Source: Actinomycetes bacterium
Lineage (GTDB): Bacteria > Actinomycetota > Acidimicrobiia > Acidimicrobiales > Palsa-688
NCBI GenBank assembly: GCA_021798075.1
Contig: JAJZYO010000006.1
Coordinates: 1 to 15,640, forward strand
Reading direction: 5' to 3'
Length of the DNA stretch: 15,640 nucleotides
A program made the position numbers and the translations under genes. The notes below the pieces were generated by a model that made no database searches, had not been told where the DNA came from, and saw only the letters and a list, made by a program, of their open reading frames with translations. This document shows, in pieces, positions 1-6,563 of this stretch. Every line of letters starts with the position of its first letter. Within the stretch, counting starts at the first letter, position 1.

Positions 1-1
1 C

Positions 2-346
2 GTCGGGGGTGCCGGCGTGGGCGCCGCTCTGGGGGCGCTCGCGCCTTCCGGCCGGGTCGTGGTGATCGGGACCGGCGCTGGGGCACTGGCCGAGGTCGAC
101 CTCCGGACGCTTATGGGCAAGCGCGCCGTACTGAGGGGTTCCACCCTGCGCAACCGGAGCCTCGAGGACAAGGCGCTCGTGGTCCGCCAAGTCGAGCGCC
201 ACGTGATCCCCTTGGTGGCGTCAGGGCGCGTGAGGGTCGCGGTCGAAGCGGTCTTCCCCTTCGAGCGTGCCCAAGAGGCCTACGAGCGCTTCGCGGCTGG
301 CAAGAAGTTCGGCAAGATCGTGCTGGCCAGGAGCGAGCGGCCATAA
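2..346 (+). CDS. Zinc-free MDR dehydrogenase, quinone oxidoreductase-like (3' fragment)
   Basis: C-terminal part of a medium-chain dehydrogenase/reductase; the reading frame is open to the left edge, so the start lies outside the window. About 114 residues are visible. They begin with a VGGAGVGAAL stretch followed by the GRVVVIG strand of the Rossmann domain. Next comes MGKRAVLRGSTLRNRSLEDK, the typical segment of NAD(P)H:quinone oxidoreductases of the PIG3/TP53I3 group. The fragment closes with an FPFERAQEAYERF helix and GKIVL. By family knowledge such proteins reduce quinones or enones with NADPH in the cytosol and lack the catalytic zinc. The true substrate cannot be read from this fragment. 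It converges on the DUF1707 gene, leaving a 54-bp gap that is filled largely by a short degenerate repeat. Another zinc-free MDR reductase such as a crotonyl-CoA reductase relative is possible but fits less well. Confidence 0.85.
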   Translation, partial: VGGAGVGAALGALAPSGRVVVIGTGAGALAEVDLRTLMGKRAVLRGSTLRNRSLEDKALVVRQVERHVIPLVASGRVRVAVEAVFPFERAQEAYERFAAGKKFGKIVLARSERP

Positions 347-365
347 CCATGGTCCCGCCGGGCTG

Positions 366-408
366 GGTTTAGGCGTAGGTTTAGCGCGGTTTAGGCGGGT
401 CTAGGCGT
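366..408. repeat. Degenerate short tandem repeat, unit about GGTTTAGGCG
   Basis: Four head-to-tail imperfect copies start at 366, 378, 388 and 398. Variants are GGTTTAGGCG, GGTTTAGCG and GGTCTAGGCG, with a period of 10 to 12 bp. The array fills most of the gap between two convergent genes, and its last copy contains the TAG stop (401-403, minus strand) of the DUF1707 gene. No hairpin or U-tract is visible, so it is not an obvious terminator. Function unknown. Confidence 0.55.
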
Positions 409-883
409 ACCAGTCCCGCCGGCGCCTCGTAGCCCGCCAGCGGCGCGGGCCCACCCAAAAGAAGAGGACCAGCGGGACGAACCACATGAGGTGCCCGCCC
501 GACAGGGCGAAGCCGGTGACCACGAAAGCGAGCCAGGCGAGGACTGCGACTGACCAGAAGTGCCGCCACTGCCCCCGGTACCCGCACTGCCCGACCTCGG
601 TACCCGGTGGACGGCCCATCGGAGGGGTGTACCACGAAGGTGCCCAGACCGCGCTTGGCTCCTCGTCCCGCACCGGGAGGTCGGCCAGTAGGCCGTCGAG
701 TTCGGCGTAGGTCTTAGCCGCCAAGCAGCGGCCGTAGCGGTCGGCGAACTCGTCCGCGTCTAAGCGGCCGGCAACATGCTCCCGCCGGAGGATTTCGCCC
801 ACCGCCGCCCGGTCCCGGTCGGCCGCTCGCAAGGACCGGTCACGAGGTACCTGCCAGGAGTACGAGGCGTCCTTGTCGGCCAT
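401..883 (-). CDS. DUF1707 domain protein with two C-terminal membrane segments
   Basis: The protein has 160 residues. Residues 17-70 form a DUF1707 (SHOCT-like) module: SLRAADRDRAAVGEILR, then GRLDADEFADRY and AELDGLLADLP, matching the usual pattern of an acidic R-x-S/A-D-x-DR start and a closing DLP. A polar Pro/Gly linker (71-107) leads to two hydrophobic segments at about 109-128 and 131-146, followed by an Arg-rich cytoplasmic tail. This DUF1707 plus 2TM arrangement is common in actinobacteria; its biochemical role is not established. The ATG at 883 is preceded by a G-run (CTGGGGGCTC) that can act as a ribosome binding site. The gene lies 30 bp downstream of ilvC on the same strand, so it may be read from the ilv transcript. 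No functional link to branched-chain synthesis can be inferred. Confidence 0.85.
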   Translation of the reverse strand: MADKDASYSWQVPRDRSLRAADRDRAAVGEILRREHVAGRLDADEFADRYGRCLAAKTYAELDGLLADLPVRDEEPSAVWAPSWYTPPMGRPPGTEVGQCGYRGQWRHFWSVAVLAWLAFVVTGFALSGGHLMWFVPLVLFFWVGPRRWRATRRRRDWYA

Positions 884-913
884 GAGCCCCCAGTTTAGGG
901 CTCCCTCGCGCCT

Positions 914-1939
914 TTAGCCTCCCGAGACGTCTTCAAGGCGGGGGCCCCCCGAAGACAGGAACGGCATCATGGCCCGCAATTGCGCCCCCACGTTCTCGAC
1001 GGGGTGCTCAGCGCCCTCACGCTGGAGGCGCTTGTAGTTGGACAGGCCAGCCTTGTACTCCCCGACCCATTCCTCGGCGAAGGCCCCCGACTGGATTTCA
1101 GAGAGGATCTTCTTCATCTCAGCCCGGACCGAGTCGTTGATGAGCCGTGGGCCGCGGGTCATGTCGCCGTACTCGGCGGTCGTCGAAATCGAGTAGCGCA
1201 TCCCGGTAATGCCGTGCTCGTAGATCAAGTCGACGATCAGCTTCACCTCGTGGAGGCACTCGAAATAGGCCGATTCGGGCTGGTAGCCGGCCTCGACCAG
1301 GGTCTCGAAACCAGCCTTTATCAACGCGGTGAGGCCTCCGCAGAGGACCACTTGCTCACCAAAGAGGTCGGTCTCTGTCTCCTCCGTGAAGGTCGTCTCC
1401 AGTACCCCTGCCCGCGTGGCGCCGATGGCCCAGGCGTAGGAGAGCCCGAGAGCTTTGGCCTTGCCGCTCGCGTCTCGCTCGACGGCGAGGAGCGCCGGCA
1501 CTCCCCCCCCGCCCTCGTAGGTGCGCCGCACCAGGTGCCCCGGGCCCTTGGGGGCAACCATCGCCACGTCCACCCCTTCGGGAGGGTCGATGAGGCCGAA
1601 CCGGATGTTGAAGCCGTGAGCGAACATCAGCGTGTCTCCCGGCCGCAGCCCGGGCGCGACGGATTCGGCGTAGATCTCCGGTTGGGCCGTGTCGGGGGCG
1701 AGCAGCATCACAACGTCTGCCCACGAAGCCGCTTCCGCCGGGGTCGAAACCGCCAGGCCGACCGACTCGGCTTTGGAGCGCGACGTCGAACCCTCGCGTA
1801 GTCCCACCCGGACGTCCACGCCTGAGTCACGCAGGTTGAGAGCGTGGGCATGCCCCTGGGACCCGTAACCGATTATCGCCACCTTGCGGGAACTAACCAC
1901 GGATGGGTCGGCGTCCCGCTCGTAGTAGATCGTTGCCAT
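914..1939 (-). CDS. ilvC: Ketol-acid reductoisomerase, class I (short form)
   Basis: 341 residues, the usual length of class I KARI. It converts 2-acetolactate to 2,3-dihydroxyisovalerate (and the isoleucine homologue) with NAD(P)H and Mg2+. The Rossmann motif [17 protein letters not shown] lies at 24-40. The cofactor loop [13 protein letters not shown] (46-58), with R48 and several serines, is of the kind seen in NADPH users (inference). Expected catalytic residues are present: H108 (FAHGFN), K131 (APKGPGH), D191 and E195 (DLFGEQ), E227 and E231 ([11 protein letters not shown]) and S250 (MRYSIS). The C-terminal knotted domain is complete. It is the last ilv gene of ilvBNC, starting 29 bp after ilvN; a TAGG/AAAGG element lies 9-13 nt upstream of the ATG. 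Expression is presumably governed by the attenuator ahead of ilvB. Confidence 0.98.
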   Translation of the reverse strand: MATIYYERDADPSVVSSRKVAIIGYGSQGHAHALNLRDSGVDVRVGLREGSTSRSKAESVGLAVSTPAEAASWADVVMLLAPDTAQPEIYAESVAPGLRPGDTLMFAHGFNIRFGLIDPPEGVDVAMVAPKGPGHLVRRTYEGGGGVPALLAVERDASGKAKALGLSYAWAIGATRAGVLETTFTEETETDLFGEQVVLCGGLTALIKAGFETLVEAGYQPESAYFECLHEVKLIVDLIYEHGITGMRYSISTTAEYGDMTRGPRLINDSVRAEMKKILSEIQSGAFAEEWVGEYKAGLSNYKRLQREGAEHPVENVGAQLRAMMPFLSSGGPRLEDVSGG

Positions 1940-1968
1940 CGGGCTAGCCTACCTTTCTCTCCTTTTCT

Positions 1969-2559
1969 CTACTTTTCGCCACCGGCTGTGCCCCGGCCCC
2001 GGCGGAAAGCCTGGCGCTCGAGCTTGGGGAGCGCAACCCTGCCCGTCCTTTGGATGTCGATGATGCCGTAGGGGCGGAGGAGTTCCTCGAAGTCGTCGAG
2101 CACCGAGGGCTCGGCTGCCAGCATGACCGTGAGCGCCTCCTGACCAACGTCCACCACGCTCCCGCCGAAAATCCGCACCAAGTCGCCCACCTCGCCCCGC
2201 GACGGGCCTGGTGCCCCCGGCGGGGCGCAGCGCACCGACACGAGCGCGAGTTCCCGCTCGAGCGCCTCGCCCGGGGGCATCTCGGTGATCTTCACGACGT
2301 TGACGAGCTTGAAGAGTTGCTTGGTCAGTTGCTCGACCGACGTTTCCTGCAGGTCGACCACGATCGTGACGCGGCTGAACGCTTCGTCGTCGGTGGGCGC
2401 GACAGCGAGGGAAATTATGTTGAACCCGCGCCTGGCAAAAAGGGCCGCGACCCTCGCCAGGACGCCGGAACGGTTTTCTACGATCACCGATATGGTCTGG
2501 TGGTGCAGCCTCCCGCTGCCCGACCCCCACATCGCGTTCGCCGGCGCGGCCGTGGCCAT
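1969..2559 (-). CDS. ilvN: Acetohydroxyacid synthase small (regulatory) subunit
   Basis: 196 residues, a little longer than the usual 160-180 because of a short N-terminal extension and a basic C-terminal tail (RQAFRRGRG). An ACT domain occupies about 20-92 (HHQTISVIVENRSGVLARV, then RRGFNIISLAVAPTDDEAF), followed by the second ACT-like ALS_ss domain at about 100-178. The subunit stimulates the catalytic subunit and normally confers valine feedback inhibition. The start chosen is the ATG at 2559. Its A is shared with the ilvB stop (TGATG), and it has an AGAGGTGG ribosome binding site 7 nt upstream. The same frame stays open further upstream inside ilvB, but that part is a shadow of ilvB. The one-base overlap implies translational coupling and balanced subunit synthesis. 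Confidence 0.97.
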   Translation of the reverse strand: MATAAPANAMWGSGSGRLHHQTISVIVENRSGVLARVAALFARRGFNIISLAVAPTDDEAFSRVTIVVDLQETSVEQLTKQLFKLVNVVKITEMPPGEALERELALVSVRCAPPGAPGPSRGEVGDLVRIFGGSVVDVGQEALTVMLAAEPSVLDDFEELLRPYGIIDIQRTGRVALPKLERQAFRRGRGTAGGEK

Positions 2560-4301
2560 CACTGGACCACCTCTTCTCCGCCGGGGCGCTGAGAGGGGTG
2601 CACGATGACGTCGCTGTTGGAAGCTCCTGCAGGGACCATCGGGAAAACCTTCTCGTTCGCATCGGTGCGGAAGTCGATGACTACGGGGCGGTCGTCGATG
2701 GCATTGGCCTTGTCCACGACAGCCGCGACATCGGCCGGCGTCTCGGCCCGGAAAGCGGCGCACCCCATAGCCTCCGCCCACTTGACATAGTCGGGGAGGT
2801 CGGGGGAGAGGTAGACCTCGGAGTAGCGTTCCTTATAAAAGAGCTCCTGCCACTGGCGGACCATCCCGAGGTAAGCGTTGTTCAATATCGCAACTTTTAT
2901 CGGGATACGTTCGCTGGAGGCGGTGACGAGCTCATGGGCTGTCATCTGGAAACAACCGTCGCCGTCGATGGCCCAGACTGTCCTGTCGGGCCGGCCCACC
3001 TTGGCCCCGATGGCCGCGGGCACGGCGAAGCCCATCGTGCCGAGGCCTCCCGAATTGACCCACGTGTACGGCTCCTCGAAACGCCAGAACTGGCTCGCCC
3101 ACATCTGGTGCTGCCCCACGCCGGCGACGACAGTGGTGTCGGCTGGGCTCGCATCCCTGATCGCCTCTATCACCGCTTGGGGCTTGAGCGCCTCACCCTC
3201 GGCTTGGGGCTCGTAATGGAGCGGGAAGCGCTCACGCCATTGGTTGACCCGCGCCCACCAGGCGCCCCGGTCGGCCTGGGGCTCGCCGCTCGCCGCCAAC
3301 ACCCGCACGATCTCTTCTATGACCAGCCGGCAGTCACCCACGATCGGGACGTCTGGCTGGCGGATCTTGCCGAGCTCCGCGGGGTCGATGTCGACGTGGA
3401 CCACCTTGGCCACCGGGGCGAAGGTGCTCACCTGCCCTGTCACGCGGTCGTCGAAGCGCGCGCCGAGCGCGATCAGGAGGTCGGCCTCTTGCATGGCCGT
3501 GATGGCTGCGTAATTGCCGTGCATACCGGGCATGCCGAGGCACTGGGGATGGCTGTCCGGGAAGGCGCCGCGAGCCATCAAGGTGGTAACGACAGGTGCG
3601 CGCGTGATCTCGGCCAGGCTTCGCAGCGCCTCCGCGGCGCGAGCCTTCAAGATCCCGCCACCGGCATATAGGACGGGCCTTTCCGAAGCCGCGATGAGCC
3701 GCGCCGCCTCGCGCACCATCCGGGGGTGGCCCTTGGTGGTCGGCTTGTAGCCCGGGAGGGAGGCCGACACCTCGTCGTCGGTCGGCCAGTACCACTCCGT
3801 TTTTTCCTGGAGGACGTCCTTCGGCACGTCGAGGAGGACTGGGCCGGGCCGGCCGGTCGTGGCCAAGAGGAAAGCCTGGCGGACGGCGAGGGGGACCTCC
3901 TCCGCGCTCATCAAGAGCTCGTTGTGCTTGGTCACCGAGCGAGTGATGCCGACCGTGTCTGCCTCCTGGAACGAGTCCGTACCGATTACGGGGCGGCTCA
4001 CCTGGCCCGTTATCGCGACTACGGGGACAGAGTCCATGTACGCGTCGCAGAGCGCGGTCACGAGGTTGGTCGCGCCCGGCCCGCTCGTGACCATGGCGAC
4101 GCCCGGCCGGCCCGTCACGTGGGCGTAGCCTTCGGCCATGTGGCCGGCGCCCTGCTCGTGGCGGACGAGCACGTGGCGGATGGGCGAGTCGAGGATCGGG
4201 TCGTAGGCAGGGAGGATGGCGCCCCCCGGCAGGCCGAATATGACCTCGGTATGCTCCATTTCCAGGCTCTTTATGAGGGCTTGCGCCCCGGTCAGTTGCA
4301 T
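2559..4301 (-). CDS. ilvB: Acetohydroxyacid synthase large (catalytic) subunit
   Basis: 580 residues from the chosen ATG. It condenses two pyruvates, or pyruvate and 2-oxobutyrate, using ThDP, Mg2+ and FAD. The ThDP-activating glutamate is E49 in [14 protein letters not shown]. The FAD/central domain contains [12 protein letters not shown] (278-289). The ThDP-Mg motif runs from GDG (447-449) to NN (474-475). [15 protein letters not shown] (99-113) and [10 protein letters not shown] (480-489) are the segments that form the herbicide-binding channel in this family. The ATG at 4301 has GAGG six nt upstream. An in-frame ATG at 4331 adds ten residues ([10 protein letters not shown]) but has no Shine-Dalgarno and sits only 15 nt past the terminator U-tract; it remains possible. 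The open frame runs further upstream through the leader but crosses two hairpins and is not coding there. First structural gene of ilvBNC. Confidence 0.97.
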   Translation of the reverse strand: MQLTGAQALIKSLEMEHTEVIFGLPGGAILPAYDPILDSPIRHVLVRHEQGAGHMAEGYAHVTGRPGVAMVTSGPGATNLVTALCDAYMDSVPVVAITGQVSRPVIGTDSFQEADTVGITRSVTKHNELLMSAEEVPLAVRQAFLLATTGRPGPVLLDVPKDVLQEKTEWYWPTDDEVSASLPGYKPTTKGHPRMVREAARLIAASERPVLYAGGGILKARAAEALRSLAEITRAPVVTTLMARGAFPDSHPQCLGMPGMHGNYAAITAMQEADLLIALGARFDDRVTGQVSTFAPVAKVVHVDIDPAELGKIRQPDVPIVGDCRLVIEEIVRVLAASGEPQADRGAWWARVNQWRERFPLHYEPQAEGEALKPQAVIEAIRDASPADTTVVAGVGQHQMWASQFWRFEEPYTWVNSGGLGTMGFAVPAAIGAKVGRPDRTVWAIDGDGCFQMTAHELVTASSERIPIKVAILNNAYLGMVRQWQELFYKERYSEVYLSPDLPDYVKWAEAMGCAAFRAETPADVAAVVDKANAIDDRPVVIDFRTDANEKVFPMVPAGASNSDVIVHPSQRPGGEEVVQ

Positions 4302-4345
4302 CGGCGCCTCGCTTTTTGGTTGTTGGATCATTGGTTGGGCCCGGG

Positions 4346-4377
4346 AAACAAAACGACCTCCCGTCTGGGAGGTCGTT
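4346..4377 (-). terminator. Intrinsic terminator in the ilvB leader (attenuator hairpin)
   Basis: On the minus strand, a perfect 11-bp stem (AACGACCTCCC / GGGAGGTCGTT, positions 4377-4367 and 4362-4352) encloses the 4-nt loop AGAC and is followed directly by TTGTTT, giving a TTTTGTTT U-tract. This is a textbook intrinsic terminator. It lies 45 bp upstream of the chosen ilvB start and faces into ilvB, so it can only make sense as a conditional terminator. Confidence 0.9.
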
Positions 4378-4378
4378 C

Positions 4379-4410
4379 GACGCACGCGCGGAGTAGCAGG
4401 CGCGTGCGTC
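4379..4410 (-). other. Perfect 11-bp hairpin at the end of the leader ORF
   Basis: Arms GACGCACGCGC and GCGCGTGCGTC (4400-4410 and 4379-4389) enclose a 10-nt loop that reads CTGCTACTCC in the transcript. The first arm begins with the last two bases of the leader peptide stop codon TGA, so a ribosome at the stop or stalled on the Val codons just before it would cover this arm. The hairpin is followed after one nucleotide by the terminator stem. It is probably the pause/antiterminator-control element of the attenuator (inference). Confidence 0.75.
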
Positions 4411-4450
4411 AGGTAACTACTACGAGAGAAATGATGGGCAGCGCCACCAC
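4409..4450 (-). CDS. Branched-chain leader peptide of ilvBNC
   Basis: A 13-residue reading [13 protein letters not shown] followed by TGA. Eight of 13 residues are Val, Leu or Ile, including Ile-Ile and Leu-Val-Val-Val just before the stop. The Val codons are GTA GTA GTT. Possible starts are the tandem GTG codons at 4450 and 4447, or GTG at 4462 (17 residues). The frame is open further to an ATG at 4543, giving up to 44 residues. None has a good Shine-Dalgarno sequence. The peptide is presumed to have no function beyond sensing charged tRNA through ribosome stalling. Its position directly before two hairpins and ilvB is the main argument; the start codon is uncertain. Confidence 0.65.
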   Translation of the reverse strand: MVALPIISLVVVT

Positions 4451-4539
4451 GCCCGGGCGCACTGGCCCCAGGCTCGAGCCGGCTGCCCGGCCGGCCCGGC
4501 GCACGCCTCGGTGCCCTCGTGCCACTGCCATTACAGGGA

Positions 4540-5613
4540 TCATGGCACAACCAGGGCGATGACCGCAAGCCGGGGGCGGTCGACCGCTTCGGACCGCCTC
4601 CAGGGACAAGGCCGGCTCACTCGAGCGCCGCCGTCCGCACGGCGAGCGAGGGCGAGCCATTGGGCGGCCAAGACCTCTTCCACCACCCGGCGCTTCTCCC
4701 TCGTGACGGCCCGCCAACCGTAGACAAGGACGGTGTAACCGCCCAAGCGGAGAGCGTTGCGCCGGGCCTCGTCCCTGTCTTTCTGCTCTGGCGACCAGTG
4801 GAAGGCATAGCCGTCCACTTCCACGAACACGCTGCCCTCGACTTCTGTGTCGATCCGGTAGCGGCCGTCGTCGATCGCAACTTCGGTGGCGACGACCTCG
4901 ATACCGTTGGCCGCGAGGAGCCGAAGGAGCTGGCTTTCGAGGACGCTCGCCGGAGGCGCGCCAAGAAAGCCGCGCCTCGCTAACGCCCGGCGCAATTGGC
5001 GCGGTCCTCGCCGGCCGTGTCGCCCGAGCCGTTGCGCCTCCGCCACGAGTCCCTCCACGGTCACCAGCCCTCTCGCCAGGGCGCGGTCGAGCGCTGCGTC
5101 GACGACGTCACCCGGGGCCTCGCCGGCCAGGTCCACCAGCGTCCGCAGGGGGTTGGTGGTGGGCACCCCCTGCCAATGAGAGATGCTCGTCTCTGCCAAG
5201 TCGGTGCTGTAATGGACCGTCGCCCTCCGGCCCAGGCCCTCCAGGCCCAAGGTGTGGGGCCTCAAAGTTGCGATAGTTGCGCGTTTTCGCTCTCCTAAAG
5301 GGCGTTGGCCATGGGCCACCGTGACGGTCGGCCCATCGGGTGCCTTCTCCAGCAACCCCCACAGCCACGCGGCCGACGCGTGAGACGCGGCTCCCCCCGT
5401 GGCCAGGCACGCTGCCACCAGGTCACGCCTCGGCGAAGCGGCCCAGTTGGCCAAACCGTAAAGGCCCCGCCTGACCATCACCCACTCACCCCGCCTGATA
5501 GCCGCCCTGATCTCGCCTGTGGACACGCCGGCGGCGAGCAGTTCCTCCCGTCTCGCCAGTCCGTCGTGGCACTCGAACACCCGGCCCACCCTAGATCGGG
5601 TCAGACCTTTCAT
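4540..5613 (-). CDS. AbiEi-like antitoxin domain fused to DUF559 nuclease-fold domain
   Basis: 357 residues. The N-terminus (about 5-60: [33 protein letters not shown]) is the winged-helix domain found in AbiEi-type antitoxins of type IV systems. A middle region (70-165) resembles the AbiEi C-terminal part ([23 protein letters not shown]). The C-terminus (about 223-315) is a DUF559/Vsr-like PD-(D/E)XK fold with E226, D255 (RYRIDTE), E265 and D267 ([11 protein letters not shown]), and a closing [13 protein letters not shown]. All expected acidic residues are present, so nuclease activity is conceivable but unproven. No AbiEii-type nucleotidyltransferase toxin is adjacent. The ATG start at 5613 lacks a Shine-Dalgarno but has TAACAT eight nt upstream. 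The stop TGA overlaps an in-frame ATG of the extended ilvB leader ORF. Such fusions occur as solitary genes in actinobacteria; their role is unknown. Confidence 0.85.
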   Translation of the reverse strand: MKGLTRSRVGRVFECHDGLARREELLAAGVSTGEIRAAIRRGEWVMVRRGLYGLANWAASPRRDLVAACLATGGAASHASAAWLWGLLEKAPDGPTVTVAHGQRPLGERKRATIATLRPHTLGLEGLGRRATVHYSTDLAETSISHWQGVPTTNPLRTLVDLAGEAPGDVVDAALDRALARGLVTVEGLVAEAQRLGRHGRRGPRQLRRALARRGFLGAPPASVLESQLLRLLAANGIEVVATEVAIDDGRYRIDTEVEGSVFVEVDGYAFHWSPEQKDRDEARRNALRLGGYTVLVYGWRAVTREKRRVVEEVLAAQWLALARRADGGARVSRPCPWRRSEAVDRPRLAVIALVVP

Positions 5614-5627
5614 GAACTTTGATGTTA
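5614..5627 (-). promoter_or_regulatory. Candidate -10 box for leaderless AbiEi/DUF559 transcript
   Basis: On the minus strand TAACAT (5627-5622) fits the TANNNT -10 pattern and ends eight nucleotides before the ATG at 5613. No Shine-Dalgarno is present in between, so transcription may begin at or next to the start codon. No clear -35 is visible. A weak call that rests on spacing only. Confidence 0.35.
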
Positions 5628-5657
5628 TCTCAGCCCGTGGCGTCGGGGCAACATCCC

Positions 5658-5704
5658 TTCTTGTAGACGTAAGTGGTCAAATAAGCCGTTTTCGTCTACA
5701 AGAA
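5658..5704. repeat. Perfect 12-bp inverted repeat with 23-nt spacer
   Basis: TTCTTGTAGACG at 5658-5669 is exactly repeated in inverse as CGTCTACAAGAA at 5693-5704. The spacer is AT-rich compared with its surroundings. The repeat lies 45-91 bp upstream of the AbiEi/DUF559 start and has no U-tract on either side, which argues against a terminator. It could be an operator for that gene, because AbiEi-type antitoxins bind inverted repeats at their own promoters (family knowledge), or a relic of a small mobile element. Confidence 0.6.
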
Positions 5705-5757
5705 CGAGGGCGCCGTCGCCGGCGAGGGGCGCGGTGCCGGTCGCACCAAGGGCGGCC

Positions 5758-5827
5758 GCCGGCCCAGTACCCCGCCGGCCCAGTACCCCGCCGGCCCAGC
5801 ACCCCGCCGGCCCAGCACCCCGCCGGC
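5758..5827. repeat. 16-bp tandem repeat, 4.4 copies
   Basis: Four consecutive 16-bp units start at 5758, 5774, 5790 and 5806, plus a 6-bp partial unit (5822-5827). Copies 1 and 2 read GCCGGCCCAGTACCCC; copies 3 and 4 differ by one base (GCACCCC). Each begins with the palindrome GCCGGC. The array ends on the first base of the HAD gene stop codon region (5827-5829). With a unit not divisible by three it is not coding. It is most simply a minisatellite grown by slippage or unequal exchange. Confidence 0.85.
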
Positions 5828-6504
5828 TAGGCGCCGGCGACCGGGAGCCCTCGGGCTACGAGCTCGGACCGGAGCGCCTCCGGGCCCTCGAAAAGAACCG
5901 CCGGCACACCCAGGGCCTCCGCCGCCCGGACATTGACTTCGCGGTCGTCGATGAAAAAGGCGTCACCGGGAGCGAGGCCGAAGCGCGAAAGGGCGAGCTC
6001 GAAGTAGCGCCGGTCAGGCTTGGCGACACGCTCCACCCCGGAGATGAAATGGCCATCGAACCAGGAGAGGAACTCGTAGGCGCGCCGGCGCTTCTCCCAG
6101 TTCTCGGGCTCCATGTTGCTGAGCGCGTACTGGCGCACGCCCAGCGCCCGGAGCTCGCGGACCAGCTCCACGCTCCCCAAGATGACCCCTCCGATCATCT
6201 CCTCGCTCCGCTCTCCCCACGCCAGTATGAGCGGCGCCTGCGCCGGGTGCTCTGCCGCCAGGGCGGCGCACGCCTCGACGACGCTCCGGCCGAGGTCCTG
6301 CTCGGCGTGCCACGCCGGCGTGGTGACGTTGGCCAGGAAGTGCTCCATGGCGGCCACGTCGCCGCCGAAGAGCTTGCGGTACAGGTAGCGCGGGTCCCAG
6401 TCGAGGAGCACCCCGCCTAGGTCCCAGAGCACGGCCTTGGGCGCCGGGCCCACACCGCCGCCGCCGGCCGAATGGCTAGTGCTGGTCATCACGTCGGTAG
6501 TCAT
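5827..6504 (-). CDS. HAD-superfamily phosphatase, YihX/epoxide-hydrolase-N-like (subfamily IA)
   Basis: 225 residues from the ATG at 6504. Motif I is WDLGGVLLDWDP, with nucleophile D28 and Gly at the +2 position where most HAD phosphatases carry the acid/base Asp; this DLG form is typical of the YihX group. Motif II is S129 (LSNME), motif III K162 (VAKPD) and motif IV D186-D187 (FFIDDREVNVRAA). The helical cap sits between motifs I and II (about 40-120). Likely a cytosolic sugar-phosphate or related phosphatase; the substrate cannot be predicted. The start is uncertain: the frame is open upstream into ilvD, ATGs exist at 6504 and 6489, and neither has a good Shine-Dalgarno. It lies 59 bp after ilvD on the same strand and may be co-transcribed. 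Its 3' end abuts the 16-bp tandem repeat. Confidence 0.88.
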   Translation of the reverse strand: MTTDVMTSTSHSAGGGGVGPAPKAVLWDLGGVLLDWDPRYLYRKLFGGDVAAMEHFLANVTTPAWHAEQDLGRSVVEACAALAAEHPAQAPLILAWGERSEEMIGGVILGSVELVRELRALGVRQYALSNMEPENWEKRRRAYEFLSWFDGHFISGVERVAKPDRRYFELALSRFGLAPGDAFFIDDREVNVRAAEALGVPAVLFEGPEALRSELVARGLPVAGA

Positions 6505-6563
6505 CGAGGAGGCCGACCTGGCTCTAGGGAACTTTAGGAGACTCGACGAGGCCGCAGAGCGCC

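Larger units (their letters stand above)
4346..4450 (-). promoter_or_regulatory. ilvBNC transcription attenuator (leader region)
   Basis: Ordered along the transcript: a short ORF ending in Ile-Ile-Ser-Leu-Val-Val-Val-Thr-stop, an 11-bp hairpin beginning in the stop codon, then an intrinsic terminator, then ilvB. This is the layout of leader-peptide attenuation. When branched-chain aminoacyl-tRNA is scarce, stalling on the Ile/Leu/Val codons would change folding and allow read-through. In Corynebacterium glutamicum ilvBNC is known to be under leader-peptide attenuation, so the regulation has precedent in actinobacteria. The antiterminator pairing is not obvious by eye. A promoter may lie around 4530-4544, where TGTAAT or CATGAT could be a -10 box, but no convincing -35 is seen. 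Confidence 0.75.

Noticed and set aside
980..1801. Plus-strand open frame opposite ilvC
   Set aside because: Mirror of ilvC without any family motif or ribosome binding site.
2560..2781. N-terminal extension of IlvN
   Set aside because: The extra residues lie entirely within ilvB and are low-complexity; the ATG at 2559 has a good ribosome binding site and a TGATG coupling.
2598..3671. Plus-strand open frame of 357 codons opposite ilvB
   Set aside because: ilvB on the minus strand is unambiguous; the opposite frame shows no domain and reflects GC-rich codon structure.
4352..4540. T-box riboswitch in front of ilvB
   Set aside because: No T-box consensus, specifier loop or long leader is visible; the short branched-chain ORF directly ahead of the terminator fits attenuation better.
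4302..4568. N-terminal extension of IlvB through the leader
   Set aside because: It would translate across two perfect hairpins and a terminator, lacks acetohydroxyacid synthase homology, and the ATG at 4301 has a ribosome binding site.
5658..5704. Intrinsic terminator for the HAD gene
   Set aside because: The loop is 23 nt and neither side is followed by a U-tract.
5758..5827. CRISPR array
   Set aside because: The 16-bp units are contiguous with no spacers and no cas genes are nearby; it is a plain tandem repeat.
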